Of a stretch of DNA of 64,000 bases, positions 8,548-17,047 are shown one piece after another. This DNA is from Microbacterium sp. BK668. GTDB lineage: Bacteria; Actinomycetota; Actinomycetes; Actinomycetales; Microbacteriaceae. Under the pieces are notes generated by a model that was not told the DNA's origin, ran no database searches, and saw nothing but the letters and a program-made list of their open reading frames with translations. A program made the position numbers and the translations under genes. The stretch's first letter is position 1, and every line of letters begins with the position of its first letter. The stretch lies in the NCBI RefSeq assembly GCF_004362195.1, contig NZ_SNWG01000001.1, positions 186,001 through 250,000 on the forward strand, written 5' to 3'.

Positions 8548-9173
8548 CGACGACCATTCCCGCCCGCACCGCCACAGCGGAGCGCTCCGCGGCGATCCTG
8601 AACGACCACCTCGCGAGCCACCTCGACGCGGTGGAGGGCCTCACCCGCGAGGTGCCGCGGCTCGTCGCGTGGGGCACTGATCTCGCCGATCGGCTGCTGC
8701 GGGGCCGGCGACTTCTCGCGATGGGCAACGGCGGCTCGGCCGCCGAGGCCCAGCACCTCACCGCCGAGATCGTCGGCCGGTTCGACGGGGAACGGCCGCC
8801 GTTCTCCGCGATCGCCCTGCATGCCGACACCTCGAGCGTCACCGCCATCGCCAACGACTACGGGTACGACGAGGTCTTCGCCCGGCAGGTGCGCGCGCAC
8901 GGCCGCGCCGGCGACGTCGTCGTGCTGCTCTCGACGAGCGGACGCAGCCCCAACCTCCTCGCCGCCGTCCAGGCGGCGCGCACGGTCGGCGCGACGACGT
9001 GGGCACTGTGCGGCGATCGTCCCAACCCCCTCGCGTCGGCGGTCGACGAAGCGCTGTGCCTGCCGGGGACCTCCGCCGCCGTGCAGGAGACGCATCTGCT
9101 GGCGCTGCATCTGCTCTGCCGTGTGTTCGACGAGCGTGTGCGATCGCGGCTCGGGGCGGGAGGCGAGCGATGA
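8544..9173 (+). CDS. gmhA: GmhA-like sedoheptulose-7-phosphate isomerase (SIS domain)
   Basis: This 209-residue SIS protein has [20 protein letters not shown] and [19 protein letters not shown] (phosphosugar-binding Ser/Thr loops), and a C-terminal [13 protein letters not shown]. The His/Glu pattern in Q-H-x-x-x-E and Q-E-x-H matches GmhA, which converts sedoheptulose 7-phosphate to D-glycero-D-manno-heptose 7-phosphate. It overlaps both neighbours by four bases and directly precedes an HldE-like kinase gene, the next step of the pathway. DiaA-like SIS proteins are the alternative, made unlikely by context. Confidence 0.87.
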   Translation: MTTTIPARTATAERSAAILNDHLASHLDAVEGLTREVPRLVAWGTDLADRLLRGRRLLAMGNGGSAAEAQHLTAEIVGRFDGERPPFSAIALHADTSSVTAIANDYGYDEVFARQVRAHGRAGDVVVLLSTSGRSPNLLAAVQAARTVGATTWALCGDRPNPLASAVDEALCLPGTSAAVQETHLLALHLLCRVFDERVRSRLGAGGER

Positions 9174-10558
9174 GGATCGCCGTCGTCGGAGACGTGCTGC
9201 TCGACCGGGATGTCTCGGGCTCGGCCGATCGCCTCAGCCCCGATGCGCCCGTGCCCGTCGTCTCCGTGCAGGAGATCCGCGCCCGGGCGGGCGGGGCGGG
9301 GCTCGTCGCGACGCTGCTCGCGCGCGACGGCATCGACGTCGTACTCGTGACCGCGCTGGGCGAGGATCCGCGGGCCGCCGAACTGCGCGAACTGCTGTCC
9401 GGGCGCGACCGAGTCGGCACCGTCGAGGTGATCGCGTCGCGCTCGGCGCTTCCGACGCCCGTGAAGACCAGGGTGCGAGGAGCCGGACATCCGCTCCTTC
9501 GCGTCGACGAGGCGTGCGATCCCGTGTCCCTTCCTCCCGTGGCGACCGACGAGCAGCTGCGTGCGCTGGAGGAGGCGGAGGCGGTCGTCGTCGCGGACTA
9601 CGGCCGCGGCGTCACCGCCGATCCGCGCCTGCGCGAAGCCCTGCAACGGGCGGGGCGGCGTGTGCCGATCGTGTGGGATCCGCATCCGAAGGGCGCACCG
9701 CCGGTCGGGTCCATCGCCGTCGCGACCCCCAACGCGTCGGAAGCGGCGGCGGCCGGGGCATCCGTCGACGGCGGCGGCGGAGACGTCGCCGAGGCGGCGG
9801 AGGCCGCGAGGCGTCTTGCCGGAGCGTGGGCGGTACCAGCGATCCTCCTGACGCTCGGCGAGCGCGGCGCGCTCCTGCACGAGCCGCGAGGGACGGATGC
9901 GCACGTCATCGCCCCGGCAGAAGTCGCATCGGGCGACACGTGCGGGGCCGGCGACCGGCTGGCCGCGACCCTCGCGGTCGAACTCGCCCGCGGATCGGCG
10001 TTGGCCTCGGCGGCGGAGGCGGCCGTCGCGGCGGCCGGCCGCTTCGTCGCACAGGGCGGGGTCGACACCCTGGACGCCCCGGCCCCGGCGCCGCTCGGCG
10101 GCGACGCCGACGCGCTCACGCTCGCCCGCCGCGTCCGCGCCCAGGGCGGGACGGTCGTCGCGACAGGCGGATGCTTCGACCTCCTCCATGCCGGGCACGC
10201 GCGGACCCTCGCCGCGGCCCGCAGGCTCGGAGACTGCCTGGTCGTGTGCCTCAACAGCGATGCGTCGGTGCGGCGGCTCAAGGGGGCGGAGCGGCCCATC
10301 ATCCCGGAGTCGGACCGCCACGAGCTGCTGCTCGCCCTCGAGTGCGTGGACGCCGTCATGGTCTTCGACGAGGACACACCCGAGGCGGTGCTCGCACGCC
10401 TGCGTCCCGACCTCTGGGTCAAGGGCGGCGACTACACGCCCGCGGCGCTGCCCGAGACGGCGCTCCTGCAGACCTGGGGCGGTCGCACCGTGACCGTCCC
10501 CTACCACCCCGCGCGCTCGACGACGCATCTCGCCGGCGCGCTCGCCCGCGTCGGCTGA
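9170..10558 (+). CDS. hldE: HldE-like bifunctional heptose-7-P kinase / heptose-1-P nucleotidyltransferase (divergent kinase half)
   Basis: This 462-residue two-domain protein has a PfkB-type kinase at residues 1-300 (VGDVLLDRDVSGSADRLSPD, then SGDTCGAGDRLAATL with the catalytic-base Asp) and a cytidylyltransferase-like domain at residues 320-455 (ATGGCFDLLHAGHARTL, LNSDASVRRLKG, VKGGDYTP). HldE phosphorylates heptose 7-phosphate at C1 and then adenylylates heptose 1-phosphate. The kinase half departs from the family: AGGAGLVATLLARDG replaces the usual PGGAANxAxN segment, and GAGDR replaces GAGDT. It follows gmhA with a four-base overlap. A second, more canonical copy lies at 12545. Confidence 0.85.
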   Translation: MRIAVVGDVLLDRDVSGSADRLSPDAPVPVVSVQEIRARAGGAGLVATLLARDGIDVVLVTALGEDPRAAELRELLSGRDRVGTVEVIASRSALPTPVKTRVRGAGHPLLRVDEACDPVSLPPVATDEQLRALEEAEAVVVADYGRGVTADPRLREALQRAGRRVPIVWDPHPKGAPPVGSIAVATPNASEAAAAGASVDGGGGDVAEAAEAARRLAGAWAVPAILLTLGERGALLHEPRGTDAHVIAPAEVASGDTCGAGDRLAATLAVELARGSALASAAEAAVAAAGRFVAQGGVDTLDAPAPAPLGGDADALTLARRVRAQGGTVVATGGCFDLLHAGHARTLAAARRLGDCLVVCLNSDASVRRLKGAERPIIPESDRHELLLALECVDAVMVFDEDTPEAVLARLRPDLWVKGGDYTPAALPETALLQTWGGRTVTVPYHPARSTTHLAGALARVG

Positions 10559-10630
10559 CGACGCCCCGGGGCGGCGCACGCCGCCACGGCAACGACCCGC
10601 GCCCGACGTGGCGCGGAAGAGAGGAGCACC

Positions 10631-11323
10631 ATGGCGCAGGAGCGCGAAGTCGGAACGGTCCTGATCACGGGCGGAGCATCGGGTCTCGGCGCGGCCGTCG
10701 CAGCGGCGGTCGCGGAGCGGGGCGGACGCCCGGTCGTCCTCGACGTCAACCCCGGCGACGGTGCCGACGCCCACCGCGCGGACGTCTCCGACACCCGCGA
10801 GACCGAGCGGCTCGTCGCCGAGCTCGCGGAGCAGTACGGCGGCTTCGACGCCGTCGTCACGGCCGCGGGCATCGACCGCCCCGCCGCGTTCGACGAGATC
10901 GCGGGTGCCGAGTGGGAGACGATCGTCGCCGTCAACCTCCTCGGCACCGTCGCCGTCGTGCGGGCCGCGCTCCCGTCGCTCCTCGCGGTGCACGGCCGCG
11001 TCGTGACGATCGCGTCGTCGCTCGGGCTGAGGGTCTTCCCCGATGCCTCCGCCTACTGCGCATCCAAGTTCGGGGTCGTCGGATTCTCCCGGGCCCTCGC
11101 CGCGGAGACCAAGGGCCGCCTCGGCGTGACGACGGTCTTCCCCGCCGGCATGGACACGCGCTTCTTCGACGGGCGCGAGGAGCGGTACAAGCCGGCCGCG
11201 GACGCACAGCTCATCGACGCGCGCGACGCCGCCGAGGCGATCCTCTTCGCCCTCACGCGCCCCGCCGGCGTCGAGGTGCGCGAACTGGTCATCTGCCCGG
11301 AACAGGAGCCCTCGTGGCCCTGA
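10631..11323 (+). CDS. Classical short-chain dehydrogenase/reductase
   Basis: This 230-residue Rossmann protein has the cofactor loop TGGASGLGAAVAAAVAE, the catalytic Ser region VVTIASSLGL and the active-site Y-x-x-x-K (AYCASKFGVVGFSRAL). An aspartate at the end of the second strand (VVLDVNPGD) favours NAD(H). It is too short, and of the wrong (classical rather than extended) type, to be the HldD heptose epimerase. It has its own ribosome site (AGAGGAG) 72 bases after hldE. Its 3' end overlaps the convergent GT9 gene by 35 bases. The substrate is unknown; sugar-nucleotide or polyol modification fits the context. Confidence 0.85.
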   Translation: MAQEREVGTVLITGGASGLGAAVAAAVAERGGRPVVLDVNPGDGADAHRADVSDTRETERLVAELAEQYGGFDAVVTAAGIDRPAAFDEIAGAEWETIVAVNLLGTVAVVRAALPSLLAVHGRVVTIASSLGLRVFPDASAYCASKFGVVGFSRALAAETKGRLGVTTVFPAGMDTRFFDGREERYKPAADAQLIDARDAAEAILFALTRPAGVEVRELVICPEQEPSWP

Positions 11324-12407
11324 GCGCGCAGACGTCGGCGTAGACGGAGTCGACGGAGATCCCCGCGAGGAAGGACGGATCATGCGGGCAGCGCTCGGCG
11401 GTCCAGCCGACCTGGGTCACGTCCACATCGCAGACGGGGCACCGCGTCGTCCAGCCGAGCTGTACGCGATGCCGGCCCCGGGTCATCGGCCCGCCGTTGA
11501 TAAGGTTGCCGAACCAGTACAGGCCCACCGTCGCCGTGCCGACGGCCTGCGCCAGATGCCGCGGGCCGCTGTCGTTGCCGACGAACACGTCGGCGGCGGA
11601 CAGCAGTGCGACCAGCTCGCTGAGCGACAGCCGTCCCGCGAGCGACTGGACTGCGGCCCCCGCGTCGGAAGGACGCGCCGCCCCGGCGACGGCGTCGGCG
11701 ACCGGCGCGTCCTCGCCGTCGCCCACGACCACCACCCGATGCCCGTCGCGCGCGCAGCGCGCGGCGAGCTCTGCGAAGCGCTCGACGGGCCAGCGTCGGC
11801 GCGGATCGGTCGAGCCCGGGTGCAGCACCACGAGACCGCCGGGGTGGAGGCGCGCGGAAGCCTGCGCGCGCTCGTGCGCGGTGACCTCGATGCGGGGCTC
11901 GTACCCGACGTCGGGTGCCCCGGCGAGGGCCGCGACCTCGAGCCAGCGGAAGACCTCGTGCTGGTAGTAGACGTAGGGCAGCGACCGCTCGAGGCGGGCA
12001 GCATCCGTCGTCTGCGTCCCGATCGTGTGGCGGGCGCCGAGCCTCAGGAGGAAGGGGTTGGAGTTGCGCCCTCCCCCGTGGAACTGACAGGCGAGGTCGA
12101 ACCGCTCGGCCCGCATGCGCTCGTGGAACGTCTCCACGGCGGCCGGATCCTCCCGGCCCGCCGGACTGTGGATGCCGGAAGCGTGGGGCAGGATCCGCAC
12201 CTGCGAAACGGGGCCCGAGCGGTCGCGCAGGAGCGCTTCGGCGAGCGGCGTCCCGAGCAGCGTGATCCGCGCAGCCGGATAGGCGGCGGCGAGCGCCTCG
12301 ATCGCCGGCAGGGCGAACAGGAGGTCGCCGAGGCCGCCCCCGCGCAGCACGGCGATGCGGTGGACGTCCTCGAACCGGGGAAGGAGGCCGTCGGGTCGCT
12401 CTGGCAT
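11289..12407 (-). CDS. Glycosyltransferase family 9 (heptosyltransferase-like)
   Basis: This 372-residue protein begins near IAVLRGGGLGDLLFALPAIE, the GT9 glycine loop, and has VLHPGSTDPRRRWPVERFAE and FVGNDSGPRHLAQAVGTATV in the donor half. A C-terminal cysteine cluster (RCPVCDVDVTQVGWTAERCP) may bind a metal or form a disulfide-like knuckle; I do not know a function for it. ATG 12407 follows GAAAGGACC. It runs against the rest of the cluster, is divergent from the second hldE gene and overlaps the SDR gene at its 3' end by 35 bases. Confidence 0.88.
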   Translation of the reverse strand: MPERPDGLLPRFEDVHRIAVLRGGGLGDLLFALPAIEALAAAYPAARITLLGTPLAEALLRDRSGPVSQVRILPHASGIHSPAGREDPAAVETFHERMRAERFDLACQFHGGGRNSNPFLLRLGARHTIGTQTTDAARLERSLPYVYYQHEVFRWLEVAALAGAPDVGYEPRIEVTAHERAQASARLHPGGLVVLHPGSTDPRRRWPVERFAELAARCARDGHRVVVVGDGEDAPVADAVAGAARPSDAGAAVQSLAGRLSLSELVALLSAADVFVGNDSGPRHLAQAVGTATVGLYWFGNLINGGPMTRGRHRVQLGWTTRCPVCDVDVTQVGWTAERCPHDPSFLAGISVDSVYADVCALRATRAPVPGR

Positions 12408-12544
12408 GTGTCGGGTCCTTTCGCGCGGCGCCGGAGCCGCCGTGCGCCGGCGGTGCGGACCGTGAATGCCCAGTTCCCCGGGCATGGTCCTTTCAAACCG
12501 CGCACCGGCGTTTGGCGGGGAGTCTCCGCGGGTAGGAGGAGGAG

Positions 12545-14020
12545 ATGACAGACGGCATGCGGAATGCCTCCTCGCACGGCTGGAACGGGATCGTCGAAGC
12601 CCTCCGCGCGAAGCCGCCCCGCGTCACCGTCCTCGGCGACGTCATGCTCGATCGCTGGCTGCGCGGCGGCGTGCGCCGCCTCAGCCGCGAGAGCCCGGTA
12701 CCCGTCGTCGACCTCGGCGGCCGGGACGACCGCCCCGGCGGCGCGGCGAACACCGCGATGAACCTCGCCGCGCTCGGCGCGCGCGTGCGGCTGCTGACGG
12801 TCGCAGGGGAGGACGACGACGGGACGCTGCTGCGCGGCCTTCTGGACGAGCGCGGCGTCGACACGTCGGACTGGGTCGTGCGCCCGGGTGCGACGACGTG
12901 CAAGACCCGCGTCGTCGGGAACGATCAGATGATCGTGCGGATCGATTCGGCCACCCACGAGGAGCTGGACCCGACCGCCCGCGAGCGATGGCATCGTGCG
13001 CTCGCCACGACCGCCGGGGAGGTCGTGCTCGCCTGCGACTACGGCACGGGTCTCTTCGACGACGAGGCCCTGCGCCGGATCGCGGATGCGCAGCCGGCCG
13101 TGCTCCTCGTCGACGCGCACGACCTCCGCCGGTGGGCACGCCTGCGCCCCGACATCGTGTTCCCCAACGCCGAGGAGGCCTCGCTGCTGGCGGGGCTCGA
13201 TCTGTCGGCCGATCGCGTCGGCGTCGTCTCGGCATCTGCACCGGAGGTCCTCGAGCGCGCCGGAGCCCGGTCCGCCGTCGTCACCCTCGACCGGGACGGC
13301 ACGCTCCTGCTGCGGCCCGACGCCCCGCCGCACCGGACCCACGCCATACCGGCGTCCGATGACCGCACGATCGGCGCGGGCGACACCTTCGCGGCGGGAT
13401 TCACCGCGGCTTACTGCGTCGGCCGGCCCCTTGCCGAGGCATCCGACTTCGGCCAGGCGGCCGCGAACGTCGCGGTCGCCCACACGGGCACGTTCGTGTG
13501 CTCGCTCGAAGACCTCGTCGGCGACCGCCGTGCCCCGTCGGCCACGCGCACCGTCGACCGGCAGCGGGTCGTCGCCGCCGTCGCCGAGGCACGCGAGCGG
13601 GGTCGGGTCGTGGTTTTCACGAACGGATGCTTCGACCTCCTGCATCCGGGTCACGCGGCGCACCTCGAACAGGCGAAGGCGCAGGGCGACCTCCTGGTGG
13701 TCGCCTTGAACGACGACGCGTCGGTCCGACGGCTCAAGGGCGTCGGGCGCCCGGTGAGCCCCGTCGGCGACCGCGCCCGCATGGTCGAGGCGCTCGGCTG
13801 CGTCGACTACGTCGTGGTCTTCTCCGACGACTCCCCCGCCGCCCTCCTGGAGGAGCTCCGGCCGCAGCTGTACGTCAAGGGCGGGGACTACACGGCCGAG
13901 ATGCTCCAGGAGACGGCGATCGTCGAGGCCTACGGCGGCGAGGTAAGGATCCTCGACTTCATCCCCTTCCACTCCACGACGAGGCTCGTCGAGCGCATCC
14001 AGGCGGCCGCGGGATCCTGA
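12545..14020 (+). CDS. hldE: HldE-like bifunctional heptose-7-P kinase / heptose-1-P nucleotidyltransferase (canonical copy)
   Basis: This 491-residue protein has a PfkB kinase domain at about residues 25-325 (VLGDVMLDRWLRGGVRRLSRE, RPGGAANTAMNLAALGA, IGAGDTFAAGFTAAY) and a nucleotidyltransferase domain at about residues 345-480 (FTNGCFDLLHPGHAAHLEQA, KGGDYTAEMLQETAIV). All kinase signature motifs are intact, unlike the copy at 9170. A very strong ribosome site (GTAGGAGGAGG) sits directly upstream of ATG 12545. It is separated from the main operon by the reverse-strand GT9 gene. HldE makes ADP-heptose from heptose 7-phosphate with the help of GmhB. Confidence 0.9.
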   Translation: MTDGMRNASSHGWNGIVEALRAKPPRVTVLGDVMLDRWLRGGVRRLSRESPVPVVDLGGRDDRPGGAANTAMNLAALGARVRLLTVAGEDDDGTLLRGLLDERGVDTSDWVVRPGATTCKTRVVGNDQMIVRIDSATHEELDPTARERWHRALATTAGEVVLACDYGTGLFDDEALRRIADAQPAVLLVDAHDLRRWARLRPDIVFPNAEEASLLAGLDLSADRVGVVSASAPEVLERAGARSAVVTLDRDGTLLLRPDAPPHRTHAIPASDDRTIGAGDTFAAGFTAAYCVGRPLAEASDFGQAAANVAVAHTGTFVCSLEDLVGDRRAPSATRTVDRQRVVAAVAEARERGRVVVFTNGCFDLLHPGHAAHLEQAKAQGDLLVVALNDDASVRRLKGVGRPVSPVGDRARMVEALGCVDYVVVFSDDSPAALLEELRPQLYVKGGDYTAEMLQETAIVEAYGGEVRILDFIPFHSTTRLVERIQAAAGS

Positions 14021-14035
14021 CCGGCCCCGCCGCCC

Positions 14036-15793
14036 TCACGCGAGCCGGACGACGATCGCCTCGTACGGCCGGAGGGTCACGGGCCCGGTGCGCAGCGGAG
14101 CACCGTCGGGGTAGTTGCCGAGCACGAAGGCCGCGCCGCCGAGATCGCCGCCGAGATCGGTGCCGAGGTCGGCCGTTCGCGGCTCGCCGCGGAAGTTGGC
14201 CGCGATGACGAGCGTCACGTCGCCGAGCGTGCGGGTGAAGGCGTACACGTCGGGGTCTTCGGGCAGGAGGAGCGCGAAGTCCCCGAAGCGCACGACCGGG
14301 TCCTCGTGCCGCAGCGTGATGAGCCTCCGGTAGTGGTGGAAGACGGATGCCTCGTCCGCACGCTCGGTCTCGGCGTTGACGTCGACGTGGTTCGGGTTGA
14401 CGTCGATCCACGGCGTGCCCGTCGTGAAGCCGGCCTGGGGCGAGGCATCCCACTGGACCGGAGTTCGCGCGTTGTCGCGGCTTCCCTCGGCGAGGCCGCG
14501 CAGCAGCTCCTCGTCGCCGGCGTGCCCGAGCGCCCGCGCCTGCGCGACGTAGCGGAGGGACTCGATGTCGCGATACGACTCGAACGACGAGAAGTGGGCG
14601 TTCGTCATGCCGATCTCCTCGCCCTGATAGATGTAGGGCGTGCCGCGGTGCAGGTGGAGGACGGTCGCGAGCATCGTGGCCGACTCCCGCCGGTAGCGGC
14701 CGTCGTCGCCGAACCGGGAGACGCTGCGGGGCTGGTCGTGGTTCTCCCAGTAGAGCGCGTTCCACCCCGCCTCGTGCAGGCCCGTCTGCCAGCGCGCCAT
14801 GGTCTCCTTGAGCTCGAGGAGGTCCACCCCCTGGACGTCGAATCGGCCCCCCGGTCCGTGGTCCAGGCTGACGTGCTCGAACGTGAAGATCATGTCGAGC
14901 TCCTGGCGAGACGGGTCGGTGAAGAGCTTGGCATCGTCGACGGTCGCGCCCGGCGTCTCGCCGACGAGCAGGAGGCCGCCCCGTCGCCCGTCGAACACCG
15001 CGTGGTGCATCTCCTGCAGGAACTCGTGCAGGCGCGGACCGTTGACGGTCGCCTCGCCGAGGTCGCCGTAGGGACCGACCGTGAGCGGGCCGTCGGCGAG
15101 CGCGCCGTCGGGGCCGACGCGCTTCGAGATGAGGTTGATGACGTCCATCCGGAAGCCGTCGATGCCCCGATCGAGCCACCACCGCATCATGGCGTACACC
15201 GCCTCGCGCACCTCGGGGTTCTCCCAGTTGAGGTCCGGCTGCTTCCGGCTGAACAGGTGCAGGTAGTACTCGCCGGTCTTCTCGTCCCACGACCACGTCG
15301 GCCCCGAGAAGAAGGAGCCCCAGTTGGTGGGCTCAGCGCCCGGCTCCCCCGGCACCGTCCCCGGGCGGGCGGGGCGCCACCAGTACCAGTCGCGCTTGGG
15401 GCTGTCGCGCGACGACCGCGACTCGACGAACCAGGGATGCTCGTCGCTCGTGTGATTGACGACGAGGTCCATGACCACCTTGATGCCCCGCTCATGCAGC
15501 GCTGCGACGACCGCGTCGAGGTCCTCGAGGGTCCCGAAGAGCGGATCGACGTCCTGGTAGTCGCTGATGTCGTAGCCGTTGTCGTCCTGCGGGCTGCGGT
15601 AGATGGGCGAGAACCACACGACGTCGACGCCGAGCTCGGCGAGGTGGTCGACCCGCCGCAGCACTCCGCGCAGGTCGCCGATCCCGTCTCCGTCGGAGTC
15701 CTGGAAGGAGCGCGGATAGATCTGGTACACGACGGCACCGGTCCACCACGGGGCGGTCGCGGGGTCCAGGAGCGGATTGGAGTGCTCGGTCAT
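14036..15793 (-). CDS. GH13 alpha-glucosidase (oligo-1,6-glucosidase type)
   Basis: This 585-residue alpha-amylase-family enzyme starts in the fold with WWTGAVVYQIYPRSFQDSDG and GIGDLRGVLRRVDHL. Conserved regions are DLVVNHTSDEHPWF, GFRMDVINLISK (nucleophile Asp217), LLVGETPG (acid/base Glu279) and YWENHDQPR (Asp353). The QDSDGDGIGDLRG and isoleucine-containing region II place it among GH13 exo-alpha-glucosidases acting on short alpha-glucosides in the cytoplasm; it has no signal peptide. The ATG at 15793 follows AGAGGC. It is 35 bases downstream of the ROK regulator gene and likely co-transcribed with it. Confidence 0.93.
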   Translation of the reverse strand: MTEHSNPLLDPATAPWWTGAVVYQIYPRSFQDSDGDGIGDLRGVLRRVDHLAELGVDVVWFSPIYRSPQDDNGYDISDYQDVDPLFGTLEDLDAVVAALHERGIKVVMDLVVNHTSDEHPWFVESRSSRDSPKRDWYWWRPARPGTVPGEPGAEPTNWGSFFSGPTWSWDEKTGEYYLHLFSRKQPDLNWENPEVREAVYAMMRWWLDRGIDGFRMDVINLISKRVGPDGALADGPLTVGPYGDLGEATVNGPRLHEFLQEMHHAVFDGRRGGLLLVGETPGATVDDAKLFTDPSRQELDMIFTFEHVSLDHGPGGRFDVQGVDLLELKETMARWQTGLHEAGWNALYWENHDQPRSVSRFGDDGRYRRESATMLATVLHLHRGTPYIYQGEEIGMTNAHFSSFESYRDIESLRYVAQARALGHAGDEELLRGLAEGSRDNARTPVQWDASPQAGFTTGTPWIDVNPNHVDVNAETERADEASVFHHYRRLITLRHEDPVVRFGDFALLLPEDPDVYAFTRTLGDVTLVIAANFRGEPRTADLGTDLGGDLGGAAFVLGNYPDGAPLRTGPVTLRPYEAIVVRLA

Positions 15794-15828
15794 GCAGTGC
15801 CTCTCGGTCGCAGAATCGTCGATGCCCG

Positions 15829-16959
15829 TCAGTCCAGCCGCAGCCGGTCGACGGCCGCCTGTATCGCGACCGCCGCAGCACCGCGCGCCCACGCGGTGAA
15901 CCCGGTGTCGTCGACGTGGATGCGCAGGGGATCTGCGCGCAGGTCCCGGTCGGCGGCGGCCGCCGCGTCCACCCGATCTCTCGCGACAGCGTAGAGGCCC
16001 ATCCCCTCGCCCGCGAGCACCGTCGTGGACTGCAGAGAAAGGTTCGCCGCGAGCGCGATGAATCGGCCGAGCGCGTCGGCCGCGGCATCCACCACCGCAC
16101 GCGCCGCCGGATCGCCGGCGGCCGCGAGGGCGAGCGCCTCGTCGTAGTCGACCGGTCGCTGCAGGGATGCCGAGACCTGGGCCGCGATGGATCCCGATGT
16201 GAGCATCGCTTGGGAGCAGCCCCGATGGCCCTCTTGGCAGATCGGCCCATTCGCACTGAGCGGAAGGTGACCCGCGAGCCCGACCCCGACATCGTGCGAG
16301 CGGACGACCTCGCCGTCGACCACGAGGCCGTACCCCACGCCGGCCCCGATCGTGATGACGGTGAAGCCCGGGATGCCGCGCCCCACGCCGAACCACCGCT
16401 CGGCTTCGGTGAGAGCGACGAGGTCGTTCTCGAGCGACACCGGCGCTCCGACCTGCTCGCGCACGAGGTCGGCGAACGGCTCGCGAATCCAGCCGAGGAA
16501 GGGCGAGAACTCGACGAGCCCGCCCTGCACGGATCCGGCGAGAGACACTCCCACGCCGGAGGGCGCCCCGTCATGGATCGACCGGAGGAGGCCGGCGATC
16601 TGTCGTGCGACGTCGGCGGGGGCCGTCGAATCCAGCGGCGCGGCGGCCGACCCGAGCAGCTCCGCGCGCACGTCGGTGACCACCGCGTGGAGCGCTTCAC
16701 CCGTGACCTTGACACCGGCGAAGACGCCAAGGCCGGGGGCGACGTCGAGCGGACGCGCGGGCCGGCCGACCGATCGGTCAGGTCCGTCGTCGACCTCGAC
16801 GAGCAGACCGCGGTCGACGAAGGGTTTGGCGAGACGGGTGAGGCTAGCGGGCGACAGACCCAGACGGCTTGTCAGAGCGCTCCGCGAGATCGGGCCGTGG
16901 ATCAGCACGGCTCTCGCGAGCGCACGCTCGCTGTCGGTCAATGTGCCCATTAATTCCAT
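15829..16959 (-). CDS. ROK-family transcriptional regulator
   Basis: This 376-residue protein has an N-terminal winged helix (ISRSALTSRLGLSPASLTRLAK) and a C-terminal ROK sugar-kinase-like domain with VITIGAGVGYGLVVDGEVV and a zinc-type motif (CQEGHRGCSQAML; ROK proteins usually show C-x-C-G-x-x-G-C-x-E). One cysteine of that motif is replaced by EGH and Glu by Gln, so metal binding or sugar kinase activity is doubtful. ATG at 16950 is an alternative start. It is divergent from the alpha-galactosidase gene across an AT-rich operator region and is probably the local repressor of the alpha-galactoside and alpha-glucoside genes. Confidence 0.88.
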   Translation of the reverse strand: MELMGTLTDSERALARAVLIHGPISRSALTSRLGLSPASLTRLAKPFVDRGLLVEVDDGPDRSVGRPARPLDVAPGLGVFAGVKVTGEALHAVVTDVRAELLGSAAAPLDSTAPADVARQIAGLLRSIHDGAPSGVGVSLAGSVQGGLVEFSPFLGWIREPFADLVREQVGAPVSLENDLVALTEAERWFGVGRGIPGFTVITIGAGVGYGLVVDGEVVRSHDVGVGLAGHLPLSANGPICQEGHRGCSQAMLTSGSIAAQVSASLQRPVDYDEALALAAAGDPAARAVVDAAADALGRFIALAANLSLQSTTVLAGEGMGLYAVARDRVDAAAAADRDLRADPLRIHVDDTGFTAWARGAAAVAIQAAVDRLRLD

Positions 16960-17047
16960 CTTGGCACGATTCTTCCCCAGAAAGCGAGGAAGTACGACCG
17001 CATTCGAGTCTTGCGCCGTTTTTTAATTCCGTGCTAGAACTAATTTC
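16950..17047. promoter_or_regulatory. AT-rich divergent promoter with ROK operator candidates
   Basis: This stretch is far more AT-rich than its surroundings. TTAATTCC occurs twice (16950-16957 over the ROK start codon, and 17023-17030). The second copy is half of an imperfect dyad, TTAATTC-N7-GAACTAA (17023-17043). A weak forward promoter, TTGCGC (17011) with TAGAAC (17035) 18 bases on, would place the start of transcription almost on the GH36 ATG. The dyad would cover the -10 element, which fits repression by the adjacent ROK protein. Confidence 0.5.

Noticed and set aside
10631..11323. HldD ADP-heptose epimerase for the heptose locus
   Set aside because: The protein is a 230-residue classical SDR with TGGASGLG and YCASK, whereas HldD is a longer extended-type SDR.
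8858..11383. An 841-residue reverse frame under the gmhA, hldE and SDR genes
   Set aside because: High-GC third-position shadow of real forward genes, with no family motif and no ribosome site.
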